From positions 62,001 to 126,000 of the forward strand of contig NZ_PUEJ01000008.1 in NCBI RefSeq assembly GCF_002982075.1: a DNA stretch of 64,000 bases. The letters run 5' to 3'. Positions 1-8,681 of this stretch are shown here, piece after piece. Source of the stretch: Labrys okinawensis. Lineage in GTDB: Bacteria > Pseudomonadota > Alphaproteobacteria > Rhizobiales > Labraceae. A model generated the notes under the pieces. The model had not been told where the DNA came from, ran no database searches, and worked only from the letters and a program-made list of their open reading frames with translations. The stretch's first letter is position 1; every line of letters starts with the position of its first letter. The translations under genes were made by a program, and so were the position numbers.

Positions 1-1
1 T

Positions 2-478
2 GGACATCTTCCCGCGATCGGCGCGGGCGCAGCGCATCCGACTATACCGAACCACAAAACCCGCACGCTCAGTGGGTTGAATCTGAAGCGGCTAGCCGCT
101 GCCCGTCCAGGTGTTTCGAACATTTATCTTGAAGATACGCCGCACGGGGACCTGTCGCTTCCTTGCCATCGCAAGGTCAATGCGAAGCTACAGACGCGGT
201 GCTTTACAGACGTCTACACGCGAATGGATCCCGATCGTCCGTCGCCCACGATTACGACGAAATGCCACAGCATCTCGAACGGCCGTTTCGGTCATTTCGA
301 CGTCGAGCAGCTGCGCGGAATATCTTTGCGCGAAGCGGCCATGCTGCAGTCCTTTCCTGCTAGCTATATCTTTTATCCAACCGATAAAATCGAACCTATT
401 GCCAGGATGATCGGCAATGCTGTGCCTCCGCGGCTGGCGGAATATTTTTCTCGCTATCTCCGTTCGTCGGTTGCGTAA
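2..478 (+). CDS. C5-cytosine DNA methyltransferase (Dcm-type), C-terminal part, truncated by window edge
   Basis: The reading frame is open from the left edge, so the gene begins outside the window and only about 158 C-terminal residues are seen. They contain the target-recognition tail and the last two conserved blocks of C5-cytosine methyltransferases: a PTITT stretch, RGISLREAAMLQSFP (motif IX region) and MIGNAVPP (motif X). The enzyme would transfer methyl groups from SAM to C5 of cytosine in a specific sequence. The catalytic PCQ loop is off-window. A 113-bp gap separates it from the GHKL ATPase gene on the same strand. With an HNH nuclease and a Vsr enzyme nearby, it most likely supplies the self-modification of a restriction-type defence locus. 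Family assignment is firm; target sequence unknown. Confidence 0.9.
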   Translation, partial: GHLPAIGAGAAHPTIPNHKTRTLSGLNLKRLAAARPGVSNIYLEDTPHGDLSLPCHRKVNAKLQTRCFTDVYTRMDPDRPSPTITTKCHSISNGRFGHFDVEQLRGISLREAAMLQSFPASYIFYPTDKIEPIARMIGNAVPPRLAEYFSRYLRSSVA

Positions 479-591
479 GCTGATGTGTGAACAAGCCTGC
501 TCGAGGTATCGAACGGTTCCGGCCTTTCGCGCGAGCCGAGTATCGCGCTGTCGGTGCGCGGTGAAGCGCCACGTACGGATCGGGTTCTATA

Positions 592-3549
592 ATGTCTGAT
601 GTGACCGAGTTCCAGGACGTTCCCGATGGAGCGGGCCTAGAGATCGTTGCATTCAAAACTCGGGCCCGTACGATTGATCATCTGGGGCGCGGGCAGATCG
701 CTGACGCTCCTACGGCGGTCAGCGAGCTGTGGAAGAATGCCTGGGACGCCTACGCCACGCAGGTTTCGCTGAATATTTTCGACGGCGATTCGATCATCGC
801 GGCGGTGTTCGACGACGGTGCGGGAATGTCCGCGCCGGATTTCACAGATCGCTGGCTCGTCGTGGGCACCGAGTCCAAGGTCGACGGCCCGGCGCCGCCC
901 CCACCGAAATTTTTCAAAGGGCCGCCGCGTCAGCGGCAAGGCGAAAAGGGTATCGGCCGGCTCTCCGCTGCTTTCCTTGCTCCGGCCACCCTGGTCCTGT
1001 CTCAGCAAGAAGACGGTGTGCTGTCGGCTGTCCTGGTAGACTGGCGCCTGTTTGAGAACCCTTATCTTTCACTCGACAACATAGCGCTTCCGGTTAGGAC
1101 CTTCGCCGATCCGGCGAGCGTCCTGTCGGGCCTCTCCTCGATGGTTGATGTGCTCCTTGGAAATCTCGGCGCCCTTGATGAGGAGGGCGTTCGGCATCTC
1201 AATCCGGCATGGGAGCGCTATTCAGAGGAGGAATGGCGCGAACATCGCTCCTCCACCGCGGATACGATCGTTAATTTCTGGGCTCGAATGCCGATTGAGC
1301 AGCGCCATCTCGATGAATGGCCAGTCATGGCGCATCTCGACACACACGGTACGGCGCTGTTCATGCTCGGGGCTCACCACGAGCTGTCGGTTTGGCTCGG
1401 CTCCTCACATGAGGATGAAGAGGCTGAAAGGGTGAAGGGCCGGCTCAAGGATATTTTGACGGGCTTCACTGATACCCTAGCGGAAAAGCCCGTAAGGTTC
1501 GAATATGAGGTTCTCGCCTATCGTGGAGAGATTCCCCGCCGGATTTTGGCGTCTTCCGACATTTTCGGTCTGGAGCAGTTTCGGGATCTCGAGCACACGG
1601 TCGAGGGTGCCTTTGATGAAGCGGGCGTCTTCAAGGGAAAAATAAAGGCCTTTGGAAAGGACCTCGGAGAACGGATAATCCCGCCGCCTCGACCGCTACC
1701 GACCGCCCCCAGCGAGCGCCCCGGACCCTTCGACTTTTGCATAGGAACCTTCGAGCAGGTCGCGACCAGTTCGTCGCATAACGCCCGACGTCACAGCGAT
1801 CTCGCCGCTCAAGTGCAGAAATATGGAGGAGTGCGGGTCTACCGAGACGGATTGCGCGTCATGCCGTACGGGTCCGCCGACGCCGACTTCTTTTCGCTCG
1901 AGGAAACGCGCCAGAAGCATGCCGGCCGATATTTCTGGGCGCACAGGCGCAGCTTCGGAAGGCTTGCTTTCACGCGCTCCGCGAATCCCTACTTGCGCGA
2001 CAAAGCAGGCCGAGAAGGACTGGTCGAAAATCGCGCGAGCCGCGAACTGCGAATACTTGTGCAGTCGCTGCTTATCGGTCTTGCCCGGGATTATTTCGGA
2101 ACGGACGCGCCAGAGCGCAGCGAGCGCATCGCCGAAGCTCAGAGCCGTAACGTCAAGGGCAAGAAGGCGGCGGATGATGCCCGTAAGAAGCGCAAAGCCG
2201 AGTTCAACGCTTACCTGAAGGACGCGGTTGCACGCATGCCGATGGTTGCCGCGCGGGCACAGAGCATTTCCGCTCGGATCGATGATTTGAGGGGTGATGT
2301 GGACCGGGAAGCCCTAGCTGTTCTGAGAGGTGAGATAGAGCAGACACGCGCGGAAATCGCTGCTCTCTCCCCCACTGACGTTCCTAGAACGATGGGTGCC
2401 GCAGAGGAGCGGTACCGCAATTTTCGCGACGAGCTAGATGACGCGCGCGAACTCGTCCGTGTCTCCGACGATGTGTTGCGAGGTCTGGAGGCGAAGGAGG
2501 GAGCCTCATCCCCTCGGGAAGTCGCCCGAGCCGTGCAGGTGCGCCATCGGGATGCCTTGAATAAGCAGTTGGACGGATACCAACAGCAAATTCGGGAGAA
2601 TATCCGCGCCGCAACCGGTGTTTGGACTGCGGCCCTGGCCGAGGACAAAGAGCGCTACGAGAAGGCGACAGCACCGTTCTTGCGCAATCTTTCAGCGTCC
2701 ACCAATCTCGCCGATATCCTGTCGCTTCTCGAGCTTAACCGACGCGAACTGGAGAGCGAGTTTTCGGATCGTTACAGGCCATTGATTCGCAATGTCGCCG
2801 CCGTGCTGGAAGGCATCGATGCCGAGACAGCTCTCACTGCGATCGATGACGACCGGGAGGAACTGGAGAGACGCGTTCGCGACCTCACCGCAGTGGCTCA
2901 GCTCGGCATCACCGTCGAGATCATCGCGCACGAGCTTGAGATGCTCGACAGCGAGGTAACCCGAAATCTTGATCGGTTGCCTCCTGAAATCCGTAACGAC
3001 CGCGCCTTTGGCCAAGCGGTAGCGGCCCATCAAGCGCTCACCGAGAAGCTCCGCTTCCTTTCCCCGCTGCAACTGGCTGGCGTGCGGATCAGAGAGCGGA
3101 TAACGGGCGCTCGCATCGCCGACTATGTGCAGGAGTTCTTCGGAGAACTCTTCCAGAGCAATCAGGTAGAATTTTATGCTTCGCCAGCATTTCGGAACAT
3201 CGAATTCACCGAGCTGCCGTCACGAATTTTCCCTGTGTTCGTAAACCTCGTCAACAACTCACTCTACTGGGTAGGACGCCTCGATACACGTTTGATCTAC
3301 TTCGACTTTGTGGACGGGAAAGTCGTGGTCGCTGACAGTGGGCCCGGGGTCGACAAGGATGATGTGGGTCGGCTTTTCCAGCTCTTCTTCACACGGCGAA
3401 ATGCTGGCAGGGGCGTCGGATTATATCTGGCGAGGGTGAATCTGGAGGCCGGACGTCACAACATCCGATACGCCACGGACGAAGATCCGCATGTGCTCCA
3501 GGGCGCGAATTTCATCATTGAGATCAGGGGGGTCTCTGCCGGTGGCTGA
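592..3549 (+). CDS. Dual GHKL ATPase: MORC/Hsp90-like N-terminus plus histidine-kinase-like C-terminus (defence-associated)
   Basis: A 985-aa protein. The N-terminal GHKL ATPase shows motif N (E45, N49 in ELWKNAWDA), the DGxG motif (D75-G-A-G78) and the glycine-rich lid GEKGIGRLS (about 117-125). A long helical, coiled-coil-rich middle follows (about 500-760). Around residue 775 comes an H-box-like IIAHELEML, then a second GHKL fold: NLVNNS (about 885), DSGPG (about 916), GRGVGLYLAR (about 941), as in sensor histidine kinases. The last bases overlap the downstream receiver gene by 8 bp, so the two are co-translated. Prokaryotic MORC-like ATPases linked to methylases, Vsr and HNH genes are known from comparative genomics (Iyer, Abhiman and Aravind). 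Inference: an ATP-driven sensor or loader for the nuclease. The start is the first ATG; its ribosome site is weak. Confidence 0.85.
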   Translation: MSDVTEFQDVPDGAGLEIVAFKTRARTIDHLGRGQIADAPTAVSELWKNAWDAYATQVSLNIFDGDSIIAAVFDDGAGMSAPDFTDRWLVVGTESKVDGPAPPPPKFFKGPPRQRQGEKGIGRLSAAFLAPATLVLSQQEDGVLSAVLVDWRLFENPYLSLDNIALPVRTFADPASVLSGLSSMVDVLLGNLGALDEEGVRHLNPAWERYSEEEWREHRSSTADTIVNFWARMPIEQRHLDEWPVMAHLDTHGTALFMLGAHHELSVWLGSSHEDEEAERVKGRLKDILTGFTDTLAEKPVRFEYEVLAYRGEIPRRILASSDIFGLEQFRDLEHTVEGAFDEAGVFKGKIKAFGKDLGERIIPPPRPLPTAPSERPGPFDFCIGTFEQVATSSSHNARRHSDLAAQVQKYGGVRVYRDGLRVMPYGSADADFFSLEETRQKHAGRYFWAHRRSFGRLAFTRSANPYLRDKAGREGLVENRASRELRILVQSLLIGLARDYFGTDAPERSERIAEAQSRNVKGKKAADDARKKRKAEFNAYLKDAVARMPMVAARAQSISARIDDLRGDVDREALAVLRGEIEQTRAEIAALSPTDVPRTMGAAEERYRNFRDELDDARELVRVSDDVLRGLEAKEGASSPREVARAVQVRHRDALNKQLDGYQQQIRENIRAATGVWTAALAEDKERYEKATAPFLRNLSASTNLADILSLLELNRRELESEFSDRYRPLIRNVAAVLEGIDAETALTAIDDDREELERRVRDLTAVAQLGITVEIIAHELEMLDSEVTRNLDRLPPEIRNDRAFGQAVAAHQALTEKLRFLSPLQLAGVRIRERITGARIADYVQEFFGELFQSNQVEFYASPAFRNIEFTELPSRIFPVFVNLVNNSLYWVGRLDTRLIYFDFVDGKVVVADSGPGVDKDDVGRLFQLFFTRRNAGRGVGLYLARVNLEAGRHNIRYATDEDPHVLQGANFIIEIRGVSAGG

Positions 3550-5347
3550 TGTAGCAGAAGTCGACTACGGCGCTGCGGTCGAGGCGAGCTTTCGCGACCG
3601 TGCGATCCGAACCGCAGTCCTGATCGATGATCAGTTTCCCGACTATCTCCAGATCGGCACCGAAGACGTTGGCGCCTTTAAGGAAACGGCTCGGGCAAAA
3701 AGCATCTACCAGTTCATTCATCGTCGCGGGCTGATCTGCGACGTTCTGAATTGGCGTGAGGTTGGAGAGGCCCGGCTCGAACTGATCGACAAGGTTCGCA
3801 AGAGCGACCTGATCGTGCTCGACTACAAGCTTGACGGGGACAATCCCGAGCCCGCCCTCCAAATTTTGCGTCGGCTCGCCAACACGGACCATTTCAACAT
3901 GGTCGTGCTTTACACCGCTGACGTAACCGCGCCGGTGGCCGTGGCGGTGGCTGCAGCGATGCGTGGGGTATCGCCGCCGGATCAGCGTGCGATGCTAAAA
4001 CCCGCCGAGGAAGAGGCGGCCCACGACTTCCTTGAGGACCCAGTTAATGCGGAGGTCGACGGACCTGCCTTGCTCTCCTGGCTGGTCGACGGGGATGCAC
4101 CGAACGAATGGAAGAAGGATTTCGTGGTCCGCATGCGGGAAGCGGGTGTCGACGTAGGCGTAAACAAGCTGCTCGATACGCTGCGGCGGAGGTGGCTGAA
4201 GCAACTCGTTGGCGACTATGAGCATGAGTCGACCCCGATCCTCAGCATCCGCTCTAGCAGCTATGGAGCCGACGATCTTTGGGTTCAATGCGGCAGCTGT
4301 TTCGTCACGATCGTCAGGAAAGTTAAGGCCGACCAACATGCTGACGAAGGCGAATTGATCTGGACGAAGCTCGGCGCGGCGCTGCGCGCCTGGCACCCGA
4401 ATCTGTACCGGCTGCTACTGTCGGACATCCAAAATGCTCTAGAGCAGGAATCGATCGCGGACCATGCGCGGTGGCTGGCGGATGATCTCTGTGCTGGCCT
4501 CGGCCTCTACCTGTTGCCGAATGATGCCGCGGTGCGTGAAGCGGCGAATGGTGCGGTGCGTCGGGGGGCGATCGAAGACCTGATCGACCGGTTCTTGGAT
4601 ATGATGCGCCATCGGTTGGCGCTCAACGACAGGCTTGCCGCCAGCGGCGCGGACTTGCTGGGAGAGCGGCTGGCACAACCGCTTGCGCCTCGTCCAGCCG
4701 AAAGCGATCGTTATGCCCGAGCCCGTCAACTAGCTCATTGGACGGACGATGCGGAACCAGATTGGCGGGGAAAAGTCGTCACCTCCGTCAACGCCTTCAT
4801 GGTTTCGGACGAATTTCGTGGATCGCATATCACCACCGGCTCGGTGCTGTACGATCCGGCAACTGAGAAATACTGGCTGTGCGTGTCGCCAGCTTGCGAT
4901 CTTGTTCCTCGAGGCGAGGAACTCTCGAGGATCGTTCAGGTCATACAGCTCAATGAAGAGAATGTGGTGGGGGATCTCAGTCGGGGCGACCGTATCGTCG
5001 TCACCGTAAAGGGCGGATCCAAGGTTCTGCGCGTCCTGCACGCGGAGACCCGCCAACCGGACTTGCGCGCGATTTACTTACCCCATGGCACCACCGTACA
5101 GGTCGATGCTGCGTCCGGCGATCCGATGCTTCAAGGCGCGTCGGGAGAGCAGGTTCAGAGGTTGATCGTAGGAGCCGCGGCGGCCGAACTTGTGGACCCA
5201 CAAGGCGACGCGAAGAGAGCACTGGCCGAATTCGGGCTCTCGACCTATCGAGTGGTATCTCAGCTGAGGAGCGCGTTTGCGCTGCGCCTGCTCCATGTGA
5301 CGGGTCATCACTTGTCGCGCGTCGGCGTCGACTTTGTTGATGTCTGA
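3542..5347 (+). CDS. Receiver-domain protein with long uncharacterised C-terminus, partner of the GHKL ATPase
   Basis: I start at GTG 3542, which overlaps the stop of the ATPase gene and follows a purine-rich AGGGGGG; this gives 601 aa. Residues 20-155 look like a complete response-regulator receiver: acidic pair D29/D30, phospho-acceptor D94 in VLDYKL, T125 in LYTAD and K153 in LKP. The remaining 440 residues match nothing I recognise; they hold no clear DNA-binding or nuclease motif. Fully conserved switch residues next to an ATPase with a histidine-kinase-like C-terminus suggest a phosphotransfer switch inside a restriction-type locus. That is inference: receiver-like proteins are known beside such ATPases but a mechanism is not established to my knowledge. 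A longer in-frame ORF begins at 3491 but lies wholly within the ATPase gene. Confidence 0.75.
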   Translation: MADVAEVDYGAAVEASFRDRAIRTAVLIDDQFPDYLQIGTEDVGAFKETARAKSIYQFIHRRGLICDVLNWREVGEARLELIDKVRKSDLIVLDYKLDGDNPEPALQILRRLANTDHFNMVVLYTADVTAPVAVAVAAAMRGVSPPDQRAMLKPAEEEAAHDFLEDPVNAEVDGPALLSWLVDGDAPNEWKKDFVVRMREAGVDVGVNKLLDTLRRRWLKQLVGDYEHESTPILSIRSSSYGADDLWVQCGSCFVTIVRKVKADQHADEGELIWTKLGAALRAWHPNLYRLLLSDIQNALEQESIADHARWLADDLCAGLGLYLLPNDAAVREAANGAVRRGAIEDLIDRFLDMMRHRLALNDRLAASGADLLGERLAQPLAPRPAESDRYARARQLAHWTDDAEPDWRGKVVTSVNAFMVSDEFRGSHITTGSVLYDPATEKYWLCVSPACDLVPRGEELSRIVQVIQLNEENVVGDLSRGDRIVVTVKGGSKVLRVLHAETRQPDLRAIYLPHGTTVQVDAASGDPMLQGASGEQVQRLIVGAAAAELVDPQGDAKRALAEFGLSTYRVVSQLRSAFALRLLHVTGHHLSRVGVDFVDV

Positions 5348-5368
5348 TCTGCCCGATAGGATCGACTC

Positions 5369-6139
5369 ATGCAGCGGTCGGCTGAATTGATGATGGTGGG
5401 ATGCTTCCTATCTCGCTTCGGCGAGATCGGGGCCAACGGGAAAAGTGCTCCTCCTGAGGAAGTCGGGACGTCGACCTGGGCCAACGCCTATCTCTGCTTC
5501 TATCGCAGCCTCTCGGGAGGCCGGTCGATCCGCCAGTTCGGACACGCCTTGAAAAATACGCGCGACGAGTTCGACGGATTCTTTGCGAACGGCCGAGTCG
5601 GTTGGCGTTCTAAGAGTCTGGAACGGGAAGCGCGGCCGCTGACACCCGATATGCAACTCGTCTTCGATCGCTGCTTGAGAATGGACCGTTCAGATCATTG
5701 GCTGCAAATCGCCAAGTACCGCTCGCTGGATTGGTACCTGGCTGAACTCCCGGAAGTCAATCGGCTCAAGGAAAACCCGAACGCGTCCGAACTGGCCGAT
5801 ATCATTTCTCGCACTGAGGGAGGTCGCAAGGTCGCCCTTCTCCAGCGGGTGGAACGCGACCCGCGTCTGCGAGCGCAAGCGATGAAGCTGCATGGACCGG
5901 TGTGTATGGCCTGCGGCTTCGATTTTGAAGCGGTATATGGGTCGTGGGGAGCAGGCTTTTGCGAAGTTCATCACTTGTCTCCCCTCGGAGAGGCCGAGAG
6001 CAAGCCACGCCTGACAAATCCGCTGTACGACTTGGCGGTGGTCTGCGCGAACTGCCATCGCATGATCCATCGGCAACCGGGGATCACGTTGAGCATCGCC
6101 GAGCTGCGTGAGAAGTTACGGGTCGGGAACTGCCGCTGA
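5369..6139 (+). CDS. HNH endonuclease of the defence island
   Basis: 256 aa. The C-terminal third is a zinc-bound HNH nuclease of the McrA type: CMAC (C179, C182), EVHHL (H202-H203), an Asn in the loop (LTNPLYDLAVVC) and CANCHRMIH. The N-terminal 170 residues are an uncharacterised, probably DNA- or substrate-recognising region. The gene starts 21 bp after the receiver gene and reads in the same direction, so it is probably in the same transcript as the methyltransferase, ATPase and receiver genes. It is the best candidate for the cleaving subunit. The last 24 bp overlap the convergent vsr gene. Confidence 0.85.
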   Translation: MQRSAELMMVGCFLSRFGEIGANGKSAPPEEVGTSTWANAYLCFYRSLSGGRSIRQFGHALKNTRDEFDGFFANGRVGWRSKSLEREARPLTPDMQLVFDRCLRMDRSDHWLQIAKYRSLDWYLAELPEVNRLKENPNASELADIISRTEGGRKVALLQRVERDPRLRAQAMKLHGPVCMACGFDFEAVYGSWGAGFCEVHHLSPLGEAESKPRLTNPLYDLAVVCANCHRMIHRQPGITLSIAELREKLRVGNCR

Positions 6140-6646
6140 GGAGGAGGTGTCAGCCGCTCCCTCGGCGAGCACTAGCTGATCGCCACCGCATCTCAGCCAA
6201 TTGTGAATGTGCTCGGCCGCGAATTCCGCACCGAGCCGGTTTTTGCCGAGCAGCGCACATTGCCAAACGGTCGCCACCCGCCAGCCCTCTGCACGCAGCC
6301 GAGCCACTTGCGCCGCGTCGCGATCGGCATTTTTGCCGATCTTTTCAGCCCAGAAATCTACGTTCGATTGCGGTGGTGCTGCGCGCGCGCATTCGTGACC
6401 ATGCCAGAAGCAGCCGTGGACAAATACGACGGCGCGCCAACGCGGCAGCACAATGTCGGGTCGGCCCACCATACGAGCGCCGTGAAGCCGGTATCGCAGG
6501 CCGCGGGCGTGCAAAGCACGGCGCAGCATTATCTCCGGTTTTGTGTCCCGTGATTTCACGCGGCTCATGGCAAAGGATCGCTGCTCGACGCTTAGTTTGT
6601 CACGGCGATTGGCTTGCCCATTATGGGGAACTTCATCAGACATTGC
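6116..6646 (-). CDS. vsr: Very short patch repair (Vsr) endonuclease
   Basis: From the internal ATG at 6646 the protein has 176 aa; upstream in-frame starts at 6655 and 6724 exist but the extra residues are not family-like. It carries the Vsr signature: SRVKSRDTKPE near the start, catalytic D63 in GRPDIVLP, H76 and F79-W80-H81 in FVHGCFWHGHEC, a zinc-type Cys/His set, and a conserved TVWQCAL tail. E. coli Vsr (156 aa) nicks 5' of the thymine in T:G mismatches that arise by deamination of 5-methylcytosine, which explains its linkage to a C5-cytosine methyltransferase. It is transcribed toward the HNH gene and the two 3' ends overlap by 24 bp. In the MORC-type defence clusters Vsr-fold enzymes may also act as effector nucleases; both roles are possible. 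Confidence 0.92.
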   Translation of the reverse strand, partial: AMSDEVPHNGQANRRDKLSVEQRSFAMSRVKSRDTKPEIMLRRALHARGLRYRLHGARMVGRPDIVLPRWRAVVFVHGCFWHGHECARAAPPQSNVDFWAEKIGKNADRDAAQVARLRAEGWRVATVWQCALLGKNRLGAEFAAEHIHNWLRCGGDQLVLAEGAADTSSSAAVPDP

Positions 6647-6724
6647 GGGCATTCGACTTTCTGTCGGCTGTTTTCGGTATTCGGACGGGAGCCACGCTGA
6701 TGATAGCATGCCACCTGTAGCCAA

Positions 6725-6986
6725 ATAGGGACAAACGAGACTTCATGAGCAGTCGGGCCGTCATCGATAGCGATACAAGCAGCAGAGCTGGAATTACGGT
6801 GACAGTGCGTTTTACTGGCGATGCTAAAATCCAGCTGAAATTAAAAGCGCCGCCACCGTAGTTCCCAACGCCAGGTCGGCCCAATGGCTTTCGAACTCCG
6901 CCGGTGATAGGTTGGCGAAATCTATCGGTCAGGCGAGGGTGACAGCGCGGCGGTAACCTAGCTCCGCATCAGCTCGCATTGATGGA
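6725..6986. other. Gap between vsr and tehA: possible transposase remnant, island boundary
   Basis: No convincing gene. A 38-codon ORF starts at 6745 (+) without a good ribosome site. Read on the minus strand, 6835-6960 gives a short peptide containing NLSPAEFESHW, which resembles the extreme C-terminus of IS3-type transposases (LSPAEFE), but the frame is broken just upstream. I read this as a decayed insertion-sequence end marking the transition from the defence island to ordinary chromosome. The match is short and could be chance. Confidence 0.25.
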
Positions 6987-7970
6987 TCAAGCCTTCACCC
7001 CGGTCGGCTGGGTCGGTGGCGGCGGCAGCAATTTGCCGCGGGCCAGAAGATAGAGGCTGCCCACCGCCAGCAGGCCGATCACGATATTGGCGATGGCGAA
7101 CAGGAAGGGCGCGAGCAATTGCGCCGGCGGGCTGGTGCCTTCGGCGGCCAGGCGGATCACGGCGGTCGGCAGGGCGGCGACGCCGAAGCTGAAGCCCCAA
7201 TAGCCGGGCGAGAAGGGCTGGGCCATGATCCAGGGCAGCAGCCGCAGCAGGATCAGGCCCTGCAGGATGGCATAGCCGATCAGCGCCATGGCGAAGACAT
7301 CGACATGCCCGCCGCTGACGTTGAGATAGGCCACCGCGCCCACCGCCGGCGGCGCGAGCTGGATGCCGAGCGTGGGGCGCAGCTTTTCCGGCAGGGCCGG
7401 CCCGTGCAGCAGGCGGTTGATCAAGACCGATTCCAGCGCCAGCCAGGAGAACACGCCGCCGCCGAAGGCGAGCTGGCCCCAGTCCGGCCAGCCGAGGGCC
7501 GACAGCGTCGAGGCCGATACGAAGCTGGCGGCGACGGTCGGCAGATAGAGCACGGCCGTCGCCGTGCCGATGTCCCGCTCGCCGCGCCAGAGGCCTCCCG
7601 AGCGGTAGACGGCGAAGGCGATGGCGCCGAGAGTGCCGATGAGCGCCAGCACGAGGCCGCCCGTGCGGGAATAGGGCAGCAGGGCCTGGGCGGTCAGCAT
7701 CGTCGTCACCGGCGCGAGGCCGATGAAGCAGCACTGGATCGCATCGGCGAATTCGGCGCGCGCATCGCCCGGTGCAAACAGCCATTTGCCGGCGAACAGT
7801 GCGATCAGCAGCGCCCAGACCAGGGCGCCGACGGTGAGGATCGCCTCGGAGATGCCGGCCGGCAGGAGCCAGAGGCGCTCCGCCCCGCGCCAGAGCAGCC
7901 CGAGCGCCAGCAGGCCGAGCGGAATGCCGAAGAAGGCGGCGGGCGGAAAGCGAAAACCGGAAGGCGTCAT
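6987..7970 (-). CDS. tehA: TehA-type C4-dicarboxylate/tellurite-resistance transporter (SLAC1/TDT family)
   Basis: 327 aa, close to E. coli TehA (330 aa). The sequence is almost entirely alternating hydrophobic helices, about ten, starting with GFRFPPAAFFGIPLGLLALG, which matches the first helix of TDT-family anion channels. The C-terminus is a short proline-rich tail. TehA proteins are inner-membrane anion channels of the SLAC1 fold and are associated with tellurite and disinfectant tolerance when overexpressed; the native substrate is uncertain. It is monocistronic here and lies 340 bp upstream of vsr on the same strand. Confidence 0.88.
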   Translation of the reverse strand: MTPSGFRFPPAAFFGIPLGLLALGLLWRGAERLWLLPAGISEAILTVGALVWALLIALFAGKWLFAPGDARAEFADAIQCCFIGLAPVTTMLTAQALLPYSRTGGLVLALIGTLGAIAFAVYRSGGLWRGERDIGTATAVLYLPTVAASFVSASTLSALGWPDWGQLAFGGGVFSWLALESVLINRLLHGPALPEKLRPTLGIQLAPPAVGAVAYLNVSGGHVDVFAMALIGYAILQGLILLRLLPWIMAQPFSPGYWGFSFGVAALPTAVIRLAAEGTSPPAQLLAPFLFAIANIVIGLLAVGSLYLLARGKLLPPPPTQPTGVKA

Positions 7971-8035
7971 GGCTTGTGTCCCACGAGGTGGCGATTCAAA
8001 GGATGGGGTCTGGTATCAACACAGAATAGGTGACT

Positions 8036-8275
8036 CGTCATCCCCGGCCATATCGTCACGAGCTTTGCTCGTGCGTGGTAGCGGAGGAAGGAGATCCAGG
8101 AGCTACAGCGTTTTGCGGCTGCGTGGAATCACCAAGAATCGCAAAGACGCGTCGAACCGGAGAGCCGGAGCAAAACGGCGTCTGCGCCCGAACGCGCCTT
8201 GGTTCTGCGGGCGCGGATTTTGGCCGTGGACTGCCTTCCCGCCGCCTTCTGCGGAACGCGTGCGATGGCGGGGAT
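8036..8275. repeat. Dispersed intergenic repeat R1, copy 1
   Basis: About 240 bp shared with 9397-9695. Matching landmarks in order are GTCATCCCCGGCC, a small hairpin around TCGTCACGAGC/GCTCGTG, ACCAAGAATCGCAAAGACGCG, GAACGCGC and a 3' segment GATTTTGGCCGTGGA followed by a CGCC..GGCG hairpin. It fills most of the gap between tehA and the gene at 8386 and contains no gene of its own. This is a REP-like chromosomal repeat of the sort common in rhizobial intergenic DNA. Confidence 0.75.
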
Positions 8276-8385
8276 AAGCGAGGTCGTTGAAATCCCGTCA
8301 CACTTGTAACTCCCGCAGGGCCCGCCGGCCGGGATAACGTCTTCGTATCGCAGCGCCGGAAACGGCAAATGGCGGAGGAGCGGAA

Positions 8386-8679
8386 ATGACGATGTCCGCA
8401 TCAGCAGGGATGGTCGGTTCGCTGCAAGGGCCCGCTACCGGCATGGCCGGCTGGCTCGGGCTCGCCGCTGCCCCGACTTTCGCCTTGATGGCCGGGATTT
8501 CCGCCGCCGGCTCGCCGGCCATGACGATGTGCTCCGCCGTCTCGACCTTCATCCCGATCAACGACATGGCCCTGATGTACCTGCTGATGAGCCTTTTTCA
8601 CGGTTCGGCGTGGCTGAAATTCCTTTCCGGCCGTTTGCAGCGCCGCAACCTTCCGACCCCCCAAACCGAAGGAGACTGA
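8386..8679 (+). CDS. Small hydrophobic protein of unknown function, upstream of DUF899 gene
   Basis: 97 aa, preceded by a strong ribosome site (GGCGGAGGAG ending 4-5 bp before the ATG). It contains two likely hydrophobic segments rich in Ala, Met and Leu (about 20-45 and 60-80) and ends in a charged tail. The stop lies 2 bp before the start of the DUF899 gene, so the two are probably translated together. I recall similar small membrane-like proteins beside DUF899 genes in rhizobia but know no function. Confidence 0.6.
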   Translation: MTMSASAGMVGSLQGPATGMAGWLGLAAAPTFALMAGISAAGSPAMTMCSAVSTFIPINDMALMYLLMSLFHGSAWLKFLSGRLQRRNLPTPQTEGD

Positions 8680-8681
8680 CG

